From contig NOUX01000002.1 of the NCBI GenBank assembly GCA_002245855.1, positions 372,001-436,000 of the forward strand: a stretch of DNA of 64,000 bases, in the 5' to 3' direction. Both the position numbers and the translations under genes were made by a program. This document shows positions 26,706 through 34,923 of the stretch, one piece after another; position 1 is the first letter of the stretch, and the number at the start of each line of letters is the position of its first letter. Source of the DNA: Sphingobacterium cellulitidis (GTDB lineage: Bacteria > Bacteroidota > Bacteroidia > Sphingobacteriales > Sphingobacteriaceae). The notes below the pieces were generated by a model. It ran no database searches. It had not been told where the DNA came from and saw only the letters and a list, made by a program, of their open reading frames with translations.

Positions 26706-27566
26706 TTACTGGCCTATGCGACTAATCACCATCCTAATTGCTTTATCAACTATTTCCTGTGGGTTTTTGCTAAAAGATTCATTCACTCGGCTGGCAAGGA
26801 TGGCATTGATTGAAATTGCGTGATGACCAAACATATTACTTAAGGCATATATGCCTGCGGTTTCCATTTCGAGGTTTGTGATATTACGTCCTTCGATATT
26901 GAAGCTATTGGCGTTTTTGATCAGGTCGGGATAGGTATTATTGGATCTGACATTTCTACCTTGTGGACCATAGAATCCTGGGGCGGTCATGGTAATACCT
27001 TTAGGAAGGTCGAAGGCAAATTTATCGAGAAGTTTTTGGGATGCTCTACCGATATATGGTTTGAAGGTAAGTCCTTTAAAATGGTTGATTACAGCTTCCT
27101 GAAGTTCTACTTCGGGTTGGGTATAGGGCTTTTTATAGTATTGCATTAAGGTATCAAAACCTATGGCATATTCAGATGCGAGAACAGTTCCCATTGAAAT
27201 ATTCCCTTGGATGGAACCGGATGTTCCGATTCGGATAATATCCAACGATTTGATTTCGGGCTTTAAGGTTTTGGTTTTAAGGTCAACATTGACCAAGGCG
27301 TCCAATTCATTGAGGACAATATCTATATTATCCGTTCCGATTCCGGTGGAAACAACGGTGATCCGTTTTCCATTTACGGAGCCAGTATGGGTAATAAATT
27401 CGCGTCTACCTTTTTTTATTTCGATATTATCAAAGTATTTGGATACTTCAGGAACACGGTCAGGGTCACCAACAAAAATAATGGTATCAGCAATATCAGA
27501 TGGCAATAAATTCAAATGGTAAATACTTCCATCGGAATTAATAATTAGTTCAGAATCGTTAATCAT
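26706..27566 (-). CDS. Nucleoside phosphorylase, uridine phosphorylase-like
   Basis: 286-aa cytosolic enzyme splitting a nucleoside with phosphate into base and (deoxy)ribose-1-phosphate. Visible: FVGDPDRVPEVSKYF (start motif GDPxR), ISVVSTGIGTDNID-type segment VVSTGIGTDNIDIVL, IIRIGTSGSIQGNI with the phosphate-binding RxGTxG, and NLEMETAGIYALS with the ribose-binding ExET-like MET. It is the last gene of a three-gene leftward operon and overlaps YigZ by 4 bp (ATGA). Uridine specificity is likely but not certain. Confidence 0.88.
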   Translation of the reverse strand: MINDSELIINSDGSIYHLNLLPSDIADTIIFVGDPDRVPEVSKYFDNIEIKKGRREFITHTGSVNGKRITVVSTGIGTDNIDIVLNELDALVNVDLKTKTLKPEIKSLDIIRIGTSGSIQGNISMGTVLASEYAIGFDTLMQYYKKPYTQPEVELQEAVINHFKGLTFKPYIGRASQKLLDKFAFDLPKGITMTAPGFYGPQGRNVRSNNTYPDLIKNANSFNIEGRNITNLEMETAGIYALSNMFGHHAISINAILASRVNESFSKNPQEIVDKAIRMVISRIGQ

Positions 27567-28180
27567 ATGGTTCGCAAGTAATTGATCTCTACCCCCTCAA
27601 TCTTCTCCATTCTCCCGATCACTTCATTTACTTGTAATTTACGGATTTCAAAAGTAATTTTACAATTCGTATCAAAATCTTGACTTAAAACTCCTAAGTC
27701 CGTTTCTTTAACGATTCGCATGACATCATTCATCTGTAAATAATCGAATTTTAATTCATAAACATCATTAACAGTTTTTTCTACAATTTGAGCATTTGCC
27801 AAAGCATCCTGGGTTGCTGTTTTGTAGGCATTGATCAATCCAGGCACTCCTAATAAGGTACCTCCAAAATAACGAACGACTACCACTAGAATATTGGTTA
27901 CATCCATGGAGAGCAGTACATTCAGGATTGGTCTTCCGGCAGTACCGGAAGGTTCACCATCATCATTCACTCTAAAAACTGAACGGTCAGGGCTTAGTCT
28001 ATAGGCATAACAATGGTGTCTGGCTTTAGGGTGCTGGGATTTTAGATCGGCAATAATATCTTTCAGGTTTGCCTCATCTTTGAAGGGATAGGCATAAGCG
28101 ATAAACTTACTTCCTTTGTCCCTAAAAATACCTTCGGCAGGAAATTCAATAGTTTGGTATGTATCTTCAAATAAACTCAC
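27563..28180 (-). CDS. yigZ: YigZ/IMPACT family protein
   Basis: 205-aa cytosolic protein. The IMPACT domain is clear: GSKFIAYAYPF, HPKARHHCYAYRL, NDDGEPSGTAGRPIL and VVVVRYFGGTLLGVPGLINAY. A C-terminal ferredoxin-like domain (DUF1949 type, about residues 135-200) follows. The family is linked to ribosome or translation-factor interaction in eukaryotes; the bacterial role is not settled. It overlaps both operon neighbours by 4 bp. Confidence 0.93.
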   Translation of the reverse strand: MSLFEDTYQTIEFPAEGIFRDKGSKFIAYAYPFKDEANLKDIIADLKSQHPKARHHCYAYRLSPDRSVFRVNDDGEPSGTAGRPILNVLLSMDVTNILVVVVRYFGGTLLGVPGLINAYKTATQDALANAQIVEKTVNDVYELKFDYLQMNDVMRIVKETDLGVLSQDFDTNCKITFEIRKLQVNEVIGRMEKIEGVEINYLRTI

Positions 28181-29031
28181 AGCAATGCAATTAATAAAAC
28201 TGAAATAATGGCCAAAAATAACCCTATTTTATTGTAAACACTAAGTTTCTCCTTAAATAGTAGTACTCCGGCAATTGCACCTACTGCAATTACTCCGATA
28301 TTCATTCCTGTAAACACTAGGGATGGACTATCAGGAAGTGCCTTATGTGCTTTCATATAAAACACGATATTACCGAAATTGAAAATTCCGAGAATAGCAC
28401 CATATAACAAGGATTTCTTATCAAATGTTTCCTTTCTAATAAACAATAAATAAAGAAGAAAAATAAGGGCAAATCCTAATGCTAAGGTAAAGACAATCCA
28501 TAAAGAAGACATGTAGCTAATCTGCGTATGAAGAGCAATCTGCTTGAATATTATATCGATGATTCCCATTCCAAAAAATACCAGCAAGGGATAAATCCAC
28601 GTATTCTTACCTTCCGACTTATTGTTTTTACTCCAGCCTATCGAAAACACAATTGCCAGGAGACCTAGGGCAATACCAATAAATTTTTTGGATTCAAATT
28701 GTTCATTCATCCAGAAGTAAGCAGCAAGGAGGGGTATAAACAAGGACAATCTCTGAGCGACCTCCGTTTTTACGATTCCACCAAAGCGAATGGATAGTGC
28801 CAAACAGATAAAGATAAATGGCAATAGAAAACCTAAGGGTAAATATAGATTCCAAGGAAGATTTGATGTCCAGGGAATGATTTGAGGTTTTAGGACGAAA
28901 TAAGTCAGCAAAAGAGCAACTGGGTAGTTCCAAACCAACAATTGCAGATAATTTACTCCACGTTGTCGTGCTAGCTTAATAATAATAGCTACAGTCACCG
29001 AACAGAGAACAGAAATTAGAATATAGAACAT
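28177..29031 (-). CDS. EamA/DMT-type membrane transporter
   Basis: About 284 aa with ten predicted transmembrane helices and the internal two-fold repeat of the drug/metabolite transporter superfamily. Substrate unknown. The frame opens at 29076, but I chose the Met at 29031 (MFYILISVLCS) because it starts directly at the first helix and because a -7 box (CAAATATA on the plus strand, 29058-29065) lies just upstream, which would leave the longer start outside the transcript. First gene of the operon with yigZ and the nucleoside phosphorylase. Confidence 0.82.
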   Translation of the reverse strand: MFYILISVLCSVTVAIIIKLARQRGVNYLQLLVWNYPVALLLTYFVLKPQIIPWTSNLPWNLYLPLGFLLPFIFICLALSIRFGGIVKTEVAQRLSLFIPLLAAYFWMNEQFESKKFIGIALGLLAIVFSIGWSKNNKSEGKNTWIYPLLVFFGMGIIDIIFKQIALHTQISYMSSLWIVFTLALGFALIFLLYLLFIRKETFDKKSLLYGAILGIFNFGNIVFYMKAHKALPDSPSLVFTGMNIGVIAVGAIAGVLLFKEKLSVYNKIGLFLAIISVLLIALL

Positions 29032-29057
29032 ATATTTTTCACTCTTCAGAAAGAGTA

Positions 29058-29065
29058 CAAATATA
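29058..29065 (-). promoter_or_regulatory. Candidate -7 element of the EamA-yigZ operon
   Basis: Reads TATATTTG on the minus strand, an exact match, placing transcription start about 20 bp before the ATG at 29031. This supports the shorter start. Confidence 0.5.
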
Positions 29066-29159
29066 TCCTTTTCCATTTATCATCATGAAATGAAACATTT
29101 TATTAAGCTTTCATTAAGAAAAGAACAACAAAATATTATCGATTTTCGAACATTTCACC

Positions 29160-29400
29160 TCGTTTTTAATATTATTTTCAATTGTTTTTTAGGTCTATTT
29201 TTTACGTGTTTTTTCATCATATTTTTAGTGTTTTTTATTCTTATTTTTTTGACTACAAATAACACAAAAAGCACCATTAAATGCGTAATAACTGGTTTTA
29301 CTGAAATAATAAGTAAATTTTTTCGATTATTTTCATCATTTTTTAGGTTATTTTTCACGTTATTTTTCGATGTTTTTTACCTTATTTTTTCACATATTTT
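29160..29400. other. Phased T-tract (intrinsically curved) DNA
   Basis: Two blocks of eight T-tracts (4-7 T each). Block 1 centres are near 29165, 29176, 29187, 29200, 29211, 29224, 29233 and 29247; block 2 near 29320, 29331, 29341, 29353, 29365, 29375, 29387 and 29398. Block 2 spacing is 10-12 bp, close to one helical turn, block 1 is a little looser. A more mixed 60-bp spacer separates them. ORFs through it are low-complexity and not credible as genes. It lies between two divergent promoters. Confidence 0.8.
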
Positions 29401-29432
29401 ACGCACAAAAACAATATTTTTTAAAAAATATT

Positions 29433-29462
29433 TTGCACTTAATTAAAGAAGTTCTATATTTG
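29433..29462 (+). promoter_or_regulatory. Promoter of the aromatic amino acid operon
   Basis: TTG (29433-29435), a 19-bp spacer and TATATTTG (29455-29462) match the Bacteroidota -33/-7 consensus. Transcription would begin near 29469, about 12 nt before the leader peptide start. Confidence 0.7.
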
Positions 29463-29480
29463 ACAACAATAACAAGGGAA

Positions 29481-29546
29481 ATGAACAAACAATATACATA
29501 TATCAACTTTTGGTTCTTTTATTTTAAAGATAAGAGCTGGGACTAG
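29481..29546 (+). CDS. Aromatic leader peptide of the pheA attenuator
   Basis: A 21-codon ORF from ATG 29481 to TAG 29544-29546. Its centre reads FWFFYF (29508-29525), and in total it contains four Phe, three Tyr and two Trp. The end of the ORF (Ser-Trp-Asp) encodes the 5' arm of the antiterminator. Position between a good promoter and an attenuator ahead of pheA makes it a control peptide rather than a functional protein. Stalling at the aromatic codons would signal low charged tRNA-Phe (or Tyr/Trp). Confidence 0.8.
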   Translation: MNKQYTYINFWFFYFKDKSWD

Positions 29547-29603
29547 TATATGGTATTTAGAAAATATTAAGGGGTCCCAGCTGAAAAGTTTGGGACCTTT
29601 TTT
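29535..29603 (+). terminator. Attenuator: alternative antiterminator and terminator ahead of pheA
   Basis: Antiterminator: AGCTGGGAC (29535-29543) is exactly complementary to GTCCCAGCT (29574-29582). Terminator: GGTCCCA (29573-29579) pairs with TGGGACC (29591-29597) and is followed by six T (29598-29603). Both use the same GTCCCA, so they exclude each other. A ribosome stalled at 29508-29525 leaves the antiterminator arm free; a ribosome reaching the stop codon covers it and lets the terminator form. Confidence 0.85.
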
Positions 29604-29635
29604 ATTGACAATATAAAAGCATTAGAAGACAAACA

Positions 29636-30466
29636 ATGAGTGAGAAAATAAAGATTGCCATCCAAGGAGTTAAAGCTTCCTTTCATGAAGAAGCAGCTTT
29701 CAAATATTTTGGAAAAGAAATAGAGACCCTTGAATGCTCATCCTTTAAAAAGACTTGTGATTTACTAAAACAAGGCAAGGCAGATTATGTAGTGATGGCG
29801 ATTGAGAATTCCATAGCAGGGAGTATCTTACCGAACTACAATTTACTCAGGGATTACCGCTTTCATATCATTGGTGAGGTTCATTTGAATATACAGCAAC
29901 ACTTATTAGCCTTACCTGGGGTAAAGCTTTCGGATATTCATTTTGTAGAGTCACATCCTATTGCGATCCGTCAGTGTGATGAGTTTTTAAGTGATCATCC
30001 AGAATGGACCATCAAGGAAGGAATGGATACTGCAGCATGTGCGAAGAAGATCTTGGATGAAAAATTAACCCAGACGGCAGCAATTGCAAGTGAGGCAGCA
30101 GCCAAACTATATGGGTTAGAAATTTTAGAAAAGAGAATTGAAACCAACAAAAAGAATTCCACTCGTTTCCTGATTCTATCGAACGAGTTGGAGGAACAGA
30201 AAAATGCGAACAAAGCCTCTCTTTCCTTCCAAACCTCCCATGCTATCGGGGCCTTAGCGATGGTATTGCAATGTTTTGCTGAGCAGAATGTAAATCTCAG
30301 TAAAATTCAATCCATGCCCGTTGTAGGCAGAAGAAACGAATATGATTTCTATGTCGATGTGGAATGGAAAAAGCAAGCAGACTATGATGCTGCGATAAGA
30401 AAAGTCCTTAAGCATACGGTGAACTTCAGTATCATGGGCGAGTACTTAAAGAACGAAAAAATCTAA
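29636..30466 (+). CDS. pheA: Prephenate dehydratase with ACT domain
   Basis: Converts prephenate to phenylpyruvate, the committed step to phenylalanine. 276 aa. Catalytic part about residues 1-180: IAIQGVKASFHEEAA, MAIENSIAGSILPNYNLL, ESHPIAIRQC and the catalytic TRFLIL. ACT regulatory domain about residues 195-276, with GALAMVLQCFAEQNVNLSKIQSMP, in which the usual ESRP reads QSMP, so Phe feedback may be altered. It has no fused chorismate mutase; that activity is in the next gene 42 bp downstream. It lies 33 bp after the attenuator T-run, so its expression depends on antitermination. Confidence 0.93.
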   Translation: MSEKIKIAIQGVKASFHEEAAFKYFGKEIETLECSSFKKTCDLLKQGKADYVVMAIENSIAGSILPNYNLLRDYRFHIIGEVHLNIQQHLLALPGVKLSDIHFVESHPIAIRQCDEFLSDHPEWTIKEGMDTAACAKKILDEKLTQTAAIASEAAAKLYGLEILEKRIETNKKNSTRFLILSNELEEQKNANKASLSFQTSHAIGALAMVLQCFAEQNVNLSKIQSMPVVGRRNEYDFYVDVEWKKQADYDAAIRKVLKHTVNFSIMGEYLKNEKI

Positions 30467-30507
30467 ATCAACATAATTAATTAAGTAAATAATCAAAAAA
30501 AAATACG

Positions 30508-31614
30508 ATGAAACATTCATTAGACATTCTTCCATTAAAATCTTGGTTAGACACCGGAGATAAACCATTAATCATTGCCGGTCCTTGTAGTGCTGAGACA
30601 GAAGAGCAATTAGTTTCTACTGCACATTTATTAGCGAACACTGGAAAGGTGAATGTTTTACGTGCGGGCATTTGGAAACCACGTACTCGTCCAGGGGAAT
30701 TTGAGGGTATTGGCAGCATTGGATTAGAGTGGATGAAGAGAGCGAAAGAGGAGACTGGATTATTGACAGCGACAGAAGTAGCGACGGCGAAGCATGTTGA
30801 GGAGGCTTTAGCAGCAGGGATTGATATCTTATGGATTGGAGCTCGTTCAACGGCGAACCCATTCACGGTACAGGAGATTGCAGACGCGTTGCAAGGTGTT
30901 GATGTACCCGTATTGATTAAAAACCCGGTTAACCCAGATTTATCCTTATGGATTGGAGCCTTAGAGCGTGTAAACAGAGCTGGAATCAAGAAATTAGCGG
31001 CGATTCACCGTGGATTCTCTTCTTTCGAGAAAACTGCTTTCCGTAATGAGCCAATGTGGGATATCGCAATTCAATTAAAAGCTATTGCACCAGAATTACC
31101 TATCATCAATGACCCAAGCCATATTTGTGGTAATCGTGAATTGATTCCATACGTAACGCAAAAAGCAATGGATATGGATATGCAAGGATTGATTATTGAA
31201 TCACATATTGATCCATCTGTAGCATGGACAGATGCGAAACAACAAGTTACTCCTGCTGCCTTAGCAGAATTATTGGATAGCGTTGCAGTTCGTAAGCCAG
31301 AATCAGATAACCCAGCGTTTGAAGATAAATTAGCAGAATTACGTGGTCAAATTGACAAATTGGATGATCAAATCATCAAGCAGATTGCAGACCGAATGAA
31401 GATTGCTGAGAAAATCGGTGAATTCAAGAGAGATAACAACGTTACTATCCTTCAGATTAACCGTTGGGATGAGATTGTTCAAAAACGTATTCAATTAGCG
31501 AAAGCATTAAACTTAAGTGAAGAGTTCACGACAAAATATTTAGAGTTGTTGCATAACGAGTCGATTCGTAAGCAAAACGAGGTTATGAACACTAAACCGG
31601 TTGCGGAGGCATAA
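30508..31614 (+). CDS. Bifunctional DAHP synthase / chorismate mutase
   Basis: 368-aa fusion catalysing the first step of the shikimate pathway (phosphoenolpyruvate plus erythrose-4-phosphate) and the chorismate to prephenate step. DAHP synthase part (about residues 15-260): IAGPCSAE with the metal Cys, RAGIWKPRTRPGEFEG, LIKNPVNPD, AIHRGF, INDPSHICGNR and LIIESHIDP with metal His and Glu. AroQ chorismate mutase part (about residues 275-360): LRGQIDKLDDQIIKQIADRMKIAEKIGEFKR. Such a C-terminal mutase allows feedback by prephenate or chorismate in related enzymes. It is 2 bp before aroA. Confidence 0.95.
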   Translation: MKHSLDILPLKSWLDTGDKPLIIAGPCSAETEEQLVSTAHLLANTGKVNVLRAGIWKPRTRPGEFEGIGSIGLEWMKRAKEETGLLTATEVATAKHVEEALAAGIDILWIGARSTANPFTVQEIADALQGVDVPVLIKNPVNPDLSLWIGALERVNRAGIKKLAAIHRGFSSFEKTAFRNEPMWDIAIQLKAIAPELPIINDPSHICGNRELIPYVTQKAMDMDMQGLIIESHIDPSVAWTDAKQQVTPAALAELLDSVAVRKPESDNPAFEDKLAELRGQIDKLDDQIIKQIADRMKIAEKIGEFKRDNNVTILQINRWDEIVQKRIQLAKALNLSEEFTTKYLELLHNESIRKQNEVMNTKPVAEA

Positions 31615-31616
31615 GA

Positions 31617-32870
31617 ATGACGGCGAAAAGCTTAATTTTAACCCATCCTTCGCACAAGATTAAAGGCACGGTTCAGCTTACTGGTTCCAAATCAGAGAGC
31701 AACCGTGCTCTTATTATCAGAGCATTGAGTAAAGGGCTTGTACAAGTAGAAAACCTCTCTGAAGCAGCAGATACAGTAACCCTAAATGCAGCTTTAAACC
31801 AAGCTAGCAACGCAGATTCAGCGATTACAACAATTGATATTGGTCCTGCAGGAACAGCTATGCGTTTCCTGACCTCCTACCTGAATTTAATAAAAGGCAA
31901 CTTTATTCTGACTGGAACTGAAAGAATGCAACAAAGACCTATTGGTATCCTAGTTGATGCCTTGAAAGACTTAGGTGCAGACATTCATTATGAAAACAAA
32001 GTTGGCTATCCTCCATTGAAAATTGAAGGTGGAATGATTCAAGGAAAGGAACAGATTTCAATTCAAGGAAATATCAGTAGCCAATACATATCCTCACTCC
32101 TATTAATTGCATCATCCTTAAAAAAAGGATTAACCATCAACATACTAGGAGAATTGACTTCGAGGCCTTATGTTACGATGACCTTGGAGATGTTGAAGGA
32201 ATGTGGAATTCAGTATGAGTTTACAGAAAATAAAATTCAAATAACAAAACAGCCATTTACAGCCTCTACCATTTATGTAGAACCCGATTGGAGTGCAGCT
32301 TCTTATTGGTATTCGATAGTGGCATTATCCAAGGATGGCCATATCGTATTACCGGGACTAAAGGAAAGTAGTTTGCAGGGAGATATGGCAATTGTTGAAA
32401 TAATGACTCATTTTGGAGTAGAATCCAGTTTTGAATCCGACGGCTTACACCTAAGAAGAGTGGATACAGGTTCTGAAAAGACCTTATTTGATTTCAAGGA
32501 ATGTCCTGATTTAGCACAGACGGTTGTTGTCATAGCTTCGGCATTGAAGAAAGATGTTTCCTTTACAGGATTAGAAACATTAAAAATTAAGGAAACTGAT
32601 CGGATTTTAGCCTTACAGACTGAGATTGGCAAATTTGGCGCAGAGTTGATAGCGGACGGGGAAACCTACCATTTAAAAACGGCGAAGGTAAAAGATCCTG
32701 GGAACTTAACATTTGCGACCTATGAAGATCATCGGATGGCGATGGCATTCGCGCCATTAGCGTTAGTCTTTAGCGAGGTTATTATAGAAGAGCCAAATGT
32801 GGTAGAGAAATCCTATCCGATGTTTTGGCAGCATTTAGAAGAGCAAGGCTTTCAGATTTCAGAAAAATAA
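31617..32870 (+). CDS. aroA: 3-phosphoshikimate 1-carboxyvinyltransferase (EPSP synthase)
   Basis: Joins PEP to shikimate-3-phosphate. 417 aa with [16 protein letters not shown] (substrate Lys/Ser), [24 protein letters not shown] (Arg), [16 protein letters not shown] (Asp), [11 protein letters not shown] and [14 protein letters not shown]: all enolpyruvyl transferase signatures. GPAGTAMR has Pro-Ala-Gly-Thr-Ala where class I enzymes have NAGTA. It follows the DAHP synthase by 2 bp and is translationally close to aroC. Confidence 0.95.
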   Translation: MTAKSLILTHPSHKIKGTVQLTGSKSESNRALIIRALSKGLVQVENLSEAADTVTLNAALNQASNADSAITTIDIGPAGTAMRFLTSYLNLIKGNFILTGTERMQQRPIGILVDALKDLGADIHYENKVGYPPLKIEGGMIQGKEQISIQGNISSQYISSLLLIASSLKKGLTINILGELTSRPYVTMTLEMLKECGIQYEFTENKIQITKQPFTASTIYVEPDWSAASYWYSIVALSKDGHIVLPGLKESSLQGDMAIVEIMTHFGVESSFESDGLHLRRVDTGSEKTLFDFKECPDLAQTVVVIASALKKDVSFTGLETLKIKETDRILALQTEIGKFGAELIADGETYHLKTAKVKDPGNLTFATYEDHRMAMAFAPLALVFSEVIIEEPNVVEKSYPMFWQHLEEQGFQISEK

Positions 32871-32932
32871 TATTCTGGCAAGCTAATCAAACTTATTATC
32901 AATTTTTATATATTTACGGGCATTATCGAATT

Positions 32933-34030
32933 ATGGCAGGAAATACTTTTGGAGATTTATTTAAGATAAGCACTTTCGGGGAATCACATGGAAAGGCGAT
33001 TGGGGTGATAGTAGATGGATGTCCGTCATTAGTTGAAATTGACGAGGAATTTATTCAATCGGAATTAGACAAGCGACGTCCAGGACAATCCAAAATCACC
33101 ACTCAACGAAAGGAAAGTGATACTGCGCAAATCTTATCGGGAACTTTTGAAGGAAAATCCACAGGCACGCCCATTGCCATTGTGATTCCTAATGAGGACC
33201 AACGCTCCAAGGATTACTCCCATATTCAGGATAAATTTAGGCCATCACATGCTGACTATACCTATCAGGTAAAGTATGGTATTCGTGATTATCGCGGTGG
33301 AGGACGTTCTTCAGCTCGAGAAACTGCGGCACGTGTTGCGGCTGGCGCAATCGCCAAGTTATTTTTAAAACAATATGGAATCGAAATATTTGCCCATGTT
33401 TCGTCTGTAGGTAACATTGATTCTCCAAATCTTGATCTTAAGGATCTTTCTAGATTATTGGAAATCCGTGAGAATAACATTGTACGATGTGCTGATCCGG
33501 CGAGTGCTTCAGAAATGGAGGAATTTATCAACCAGGTTCGCAAGAATGGAGATACTGTTGGAGGAGTAATTTCGACGGTCATCCGCAAAGTTCCGGTAGG
33601 ACTTGGGGAGCCAGTTTTTGACAAATTACACGCGGACCTTGCCAAAGCTATGATGAGCATCAATGCTGTTCATGGATTTGAGTATGGTTCAGGGTTTGAG
33701 GGTTCAAAGATGTTGGGTTCAGAGCATAATGATATCTTCATCAATCAAGAAGATGAGATAAAAACAATAACCAATTTTTCAGGAGGAATTCAAGGCGGGA
33801 TCTCCAATGGAATGGATATTACCTTTCGGACAGCATTTAAACCCGTTGCGACGATCATGCGTGATCAGAGCACCATTGATGCAGTAGGGAATGAAACCAG
33901 TATTTCCGGTAAAGGCCGTCATGATCCTTGTGTAGTACCTCGGGCAGTTATTATTGTGGAGGCGATGGCAGCCCTAGTAATAGCTGACCATTTATTAAAA
34001 TATAAGGCCTATTTAAAGAATGCAGAATAG
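32933..34030 (+). CDS. aroC: Chorismate synthase
   Basis: FMNH2-dependent enzyme converting EPSP to chorismate. The frame opens at 32825 inside aroA, but the ATG at 32933 ([24 protein letters not shown]) is the conserved family start, giving 365 aa. Signatures: FGESHG with the catalytic His, [53 protein letters not shown], and [18 protein letters not shown] with the second His. The 62-bp gap after aroA is short. It overlaps the ROK gene by 11 bp. Confidence 0.96.
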   Translation: MAGNTFGDLFKISTFGESHGKAIGVIVDGCPSLVEIDEEFIQSELDKRRPGQSKITTQRKESDTAQILSGTFEGKSTGTPIAIVIPNEDQRSKDYSHIQDKFRPSHADYTYQVKYGIRDYRGGGRSSARETAARVAAGAIAKLFLKQYGIEIFAHVSSVGNIDSPNLDLKDLSRLLEIRENNIVRCADPASASEMEEFINQVRKNGDTVGGVISTVIRKVPVGLGEPVFDKLHADLAKAMMSINAVHGFEYGSGFEGSKMLGSEHNDIFINQEDEIKTITNFSGGIQGGISNGMDITFRTAFKPVATIMRDQSTIDAVGNETSISGKGRHDPCVVPRAVIIVEAMAALVIADHLLKYKAYLKNAE

Positions 34031-34883
34031 CAATTATATTCTTTCGTGTGATATTGGCGGAACCCATATCACATCTGCAATTGTGGAGAAAGATACGTGG
34101 AAAATTTTAAACGAGACCATCACTCGCTCGCATGTAAATTCGTTGGAAAATGCTAAATCGATTTTTCATGACTGGACTTCGAATATGAAGTCTTGCTTAG
34201 AAAAGACTGATTTAGAAGTAGTTAACATCGGAATTGCAGCGCCAGGTCCATTTGATTATGAAAAAGGAATTGCCTTAATGAAAGGGCAGTCCAAATACGA
34301 TAGCATTTATAACCTGGAAGTAACTGCACCTATTTTAGAAGGTTTAGGTCAAGCAGATTTGAAGATATTATTTATCAATGACGCTGCGGCCTTCTTACAA
34401 GGAGAGGTTTTTGGATGTGGACTGGAGCATAAAGAGCGGATTTTAGGGATAACCCTTGGAACAGGATTAGGGAGTTCGGTATGGAATCAAGGGGACAAAG
34501 CATTTGATGCAGACCTTTGGAATACAGCTTACCGTGATTCCATCTATGAGGAATATCTTGTGACGAGATGGTTTGTAAAAAGATTTGAGGAGTTAAGCGG
34601 CTTAAAAGAGAGTGGTTTAAGAGAGATCCTTGAAAAACACGGGGAAAGTACAGAGGTTTCCCAATTACTTTCAGAATATCAGGAGCACCTATTACACTTC
34701 ATGAACTTCTTTAGTCAGAAGCATGATTGTAAGTCTTTTGTAATTGGGGGTAATATTGTGAAGGCTTGGGATCGTATTTTTCCGGATAAATCAGTATTGG
34801 CGGATTTTGATGTTCAGATCGGTCAATATCAAGAGCATGCTGCGATTATTGGCGCGGCATCTTTATTTACCAAAGGACACTAA
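34020..34883 (+). CDS. ROK family protein (sugar kinase-like)
   Basis: 287-aa actin-like ATPase-fold protein. [13 protein letters not shown] is the phosphate-binding loop, [18 protein letters not shown] and [15 protein letters not shown] carry the catalytic Asp, and [14 protein letters not shown] the second phosphate loop. It lacks the CxCGxxGCxE zinc motif of most ROK kinases and repressors, and it has no DNA-binding domain, so a divergent glucokinase or sugar kinase is most likely. It overlaps aroC by 11 bp and ends the aromatic operon; the link with aromatic synthesis may be only positional. Confidence 0.85.
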   Translation: MQNSNYILSCDIGGTHITSAIVEKDTWKILNETITRSHVNSLENAKSIFHDWTSNMKSCLEKTDLEVVNIGIAAPGPFDYEKGIALMKGQSKYDSIYNLEVTAPILEGLGQADLKILFINDAAAFLQGEVFGCGLEHKERILGITLGTGLGSSVWNQGDKAFDADLWNTAYRDSIYEEYLVTRWFVKRFEELSGLKESGLREILEKHGESTEVSQLLSEYQEHLLHFMNFFSQKHDCKSFVIGGNIVKAWDRIFPDKSVLADFDVQIGQYQEHAAIIGAASLFTKGH

Positions 34884-34890
34884 GAAAAGG

Positions 34891-34923
34891 AACATTTCCT
34901 CCTAGAAGATAGGAGGAAATGTT
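34891..34923. terminator. 13-bp perfect hairpin between convergent ROK and E1 genes
   Basis: AACATTTCCTCCT (34891-34903) pairs with AGGAGGAAATGTT (34911-34923) around a 7-nt loop. It overlaps the last codons of the E1 gene. T-runs are weak on both sides, so termination is likely but not canonical. Confidence 0.6.

Noticed and set aside
29090..29446. ORFs of 118 (plus) and 67 (minus) codons in the T-tract region
   Set aside because: Phe/Leu-rich or Lys/Asn-rich translations are the direct product of phased T-tracts; no motif, and they lie between two promoters.
30477..30989. 170-codon reverse ORF across the DAHP synthase start
   Set aside because: Antisense to the strongly conserved DAHP synthase; no motif of its own.
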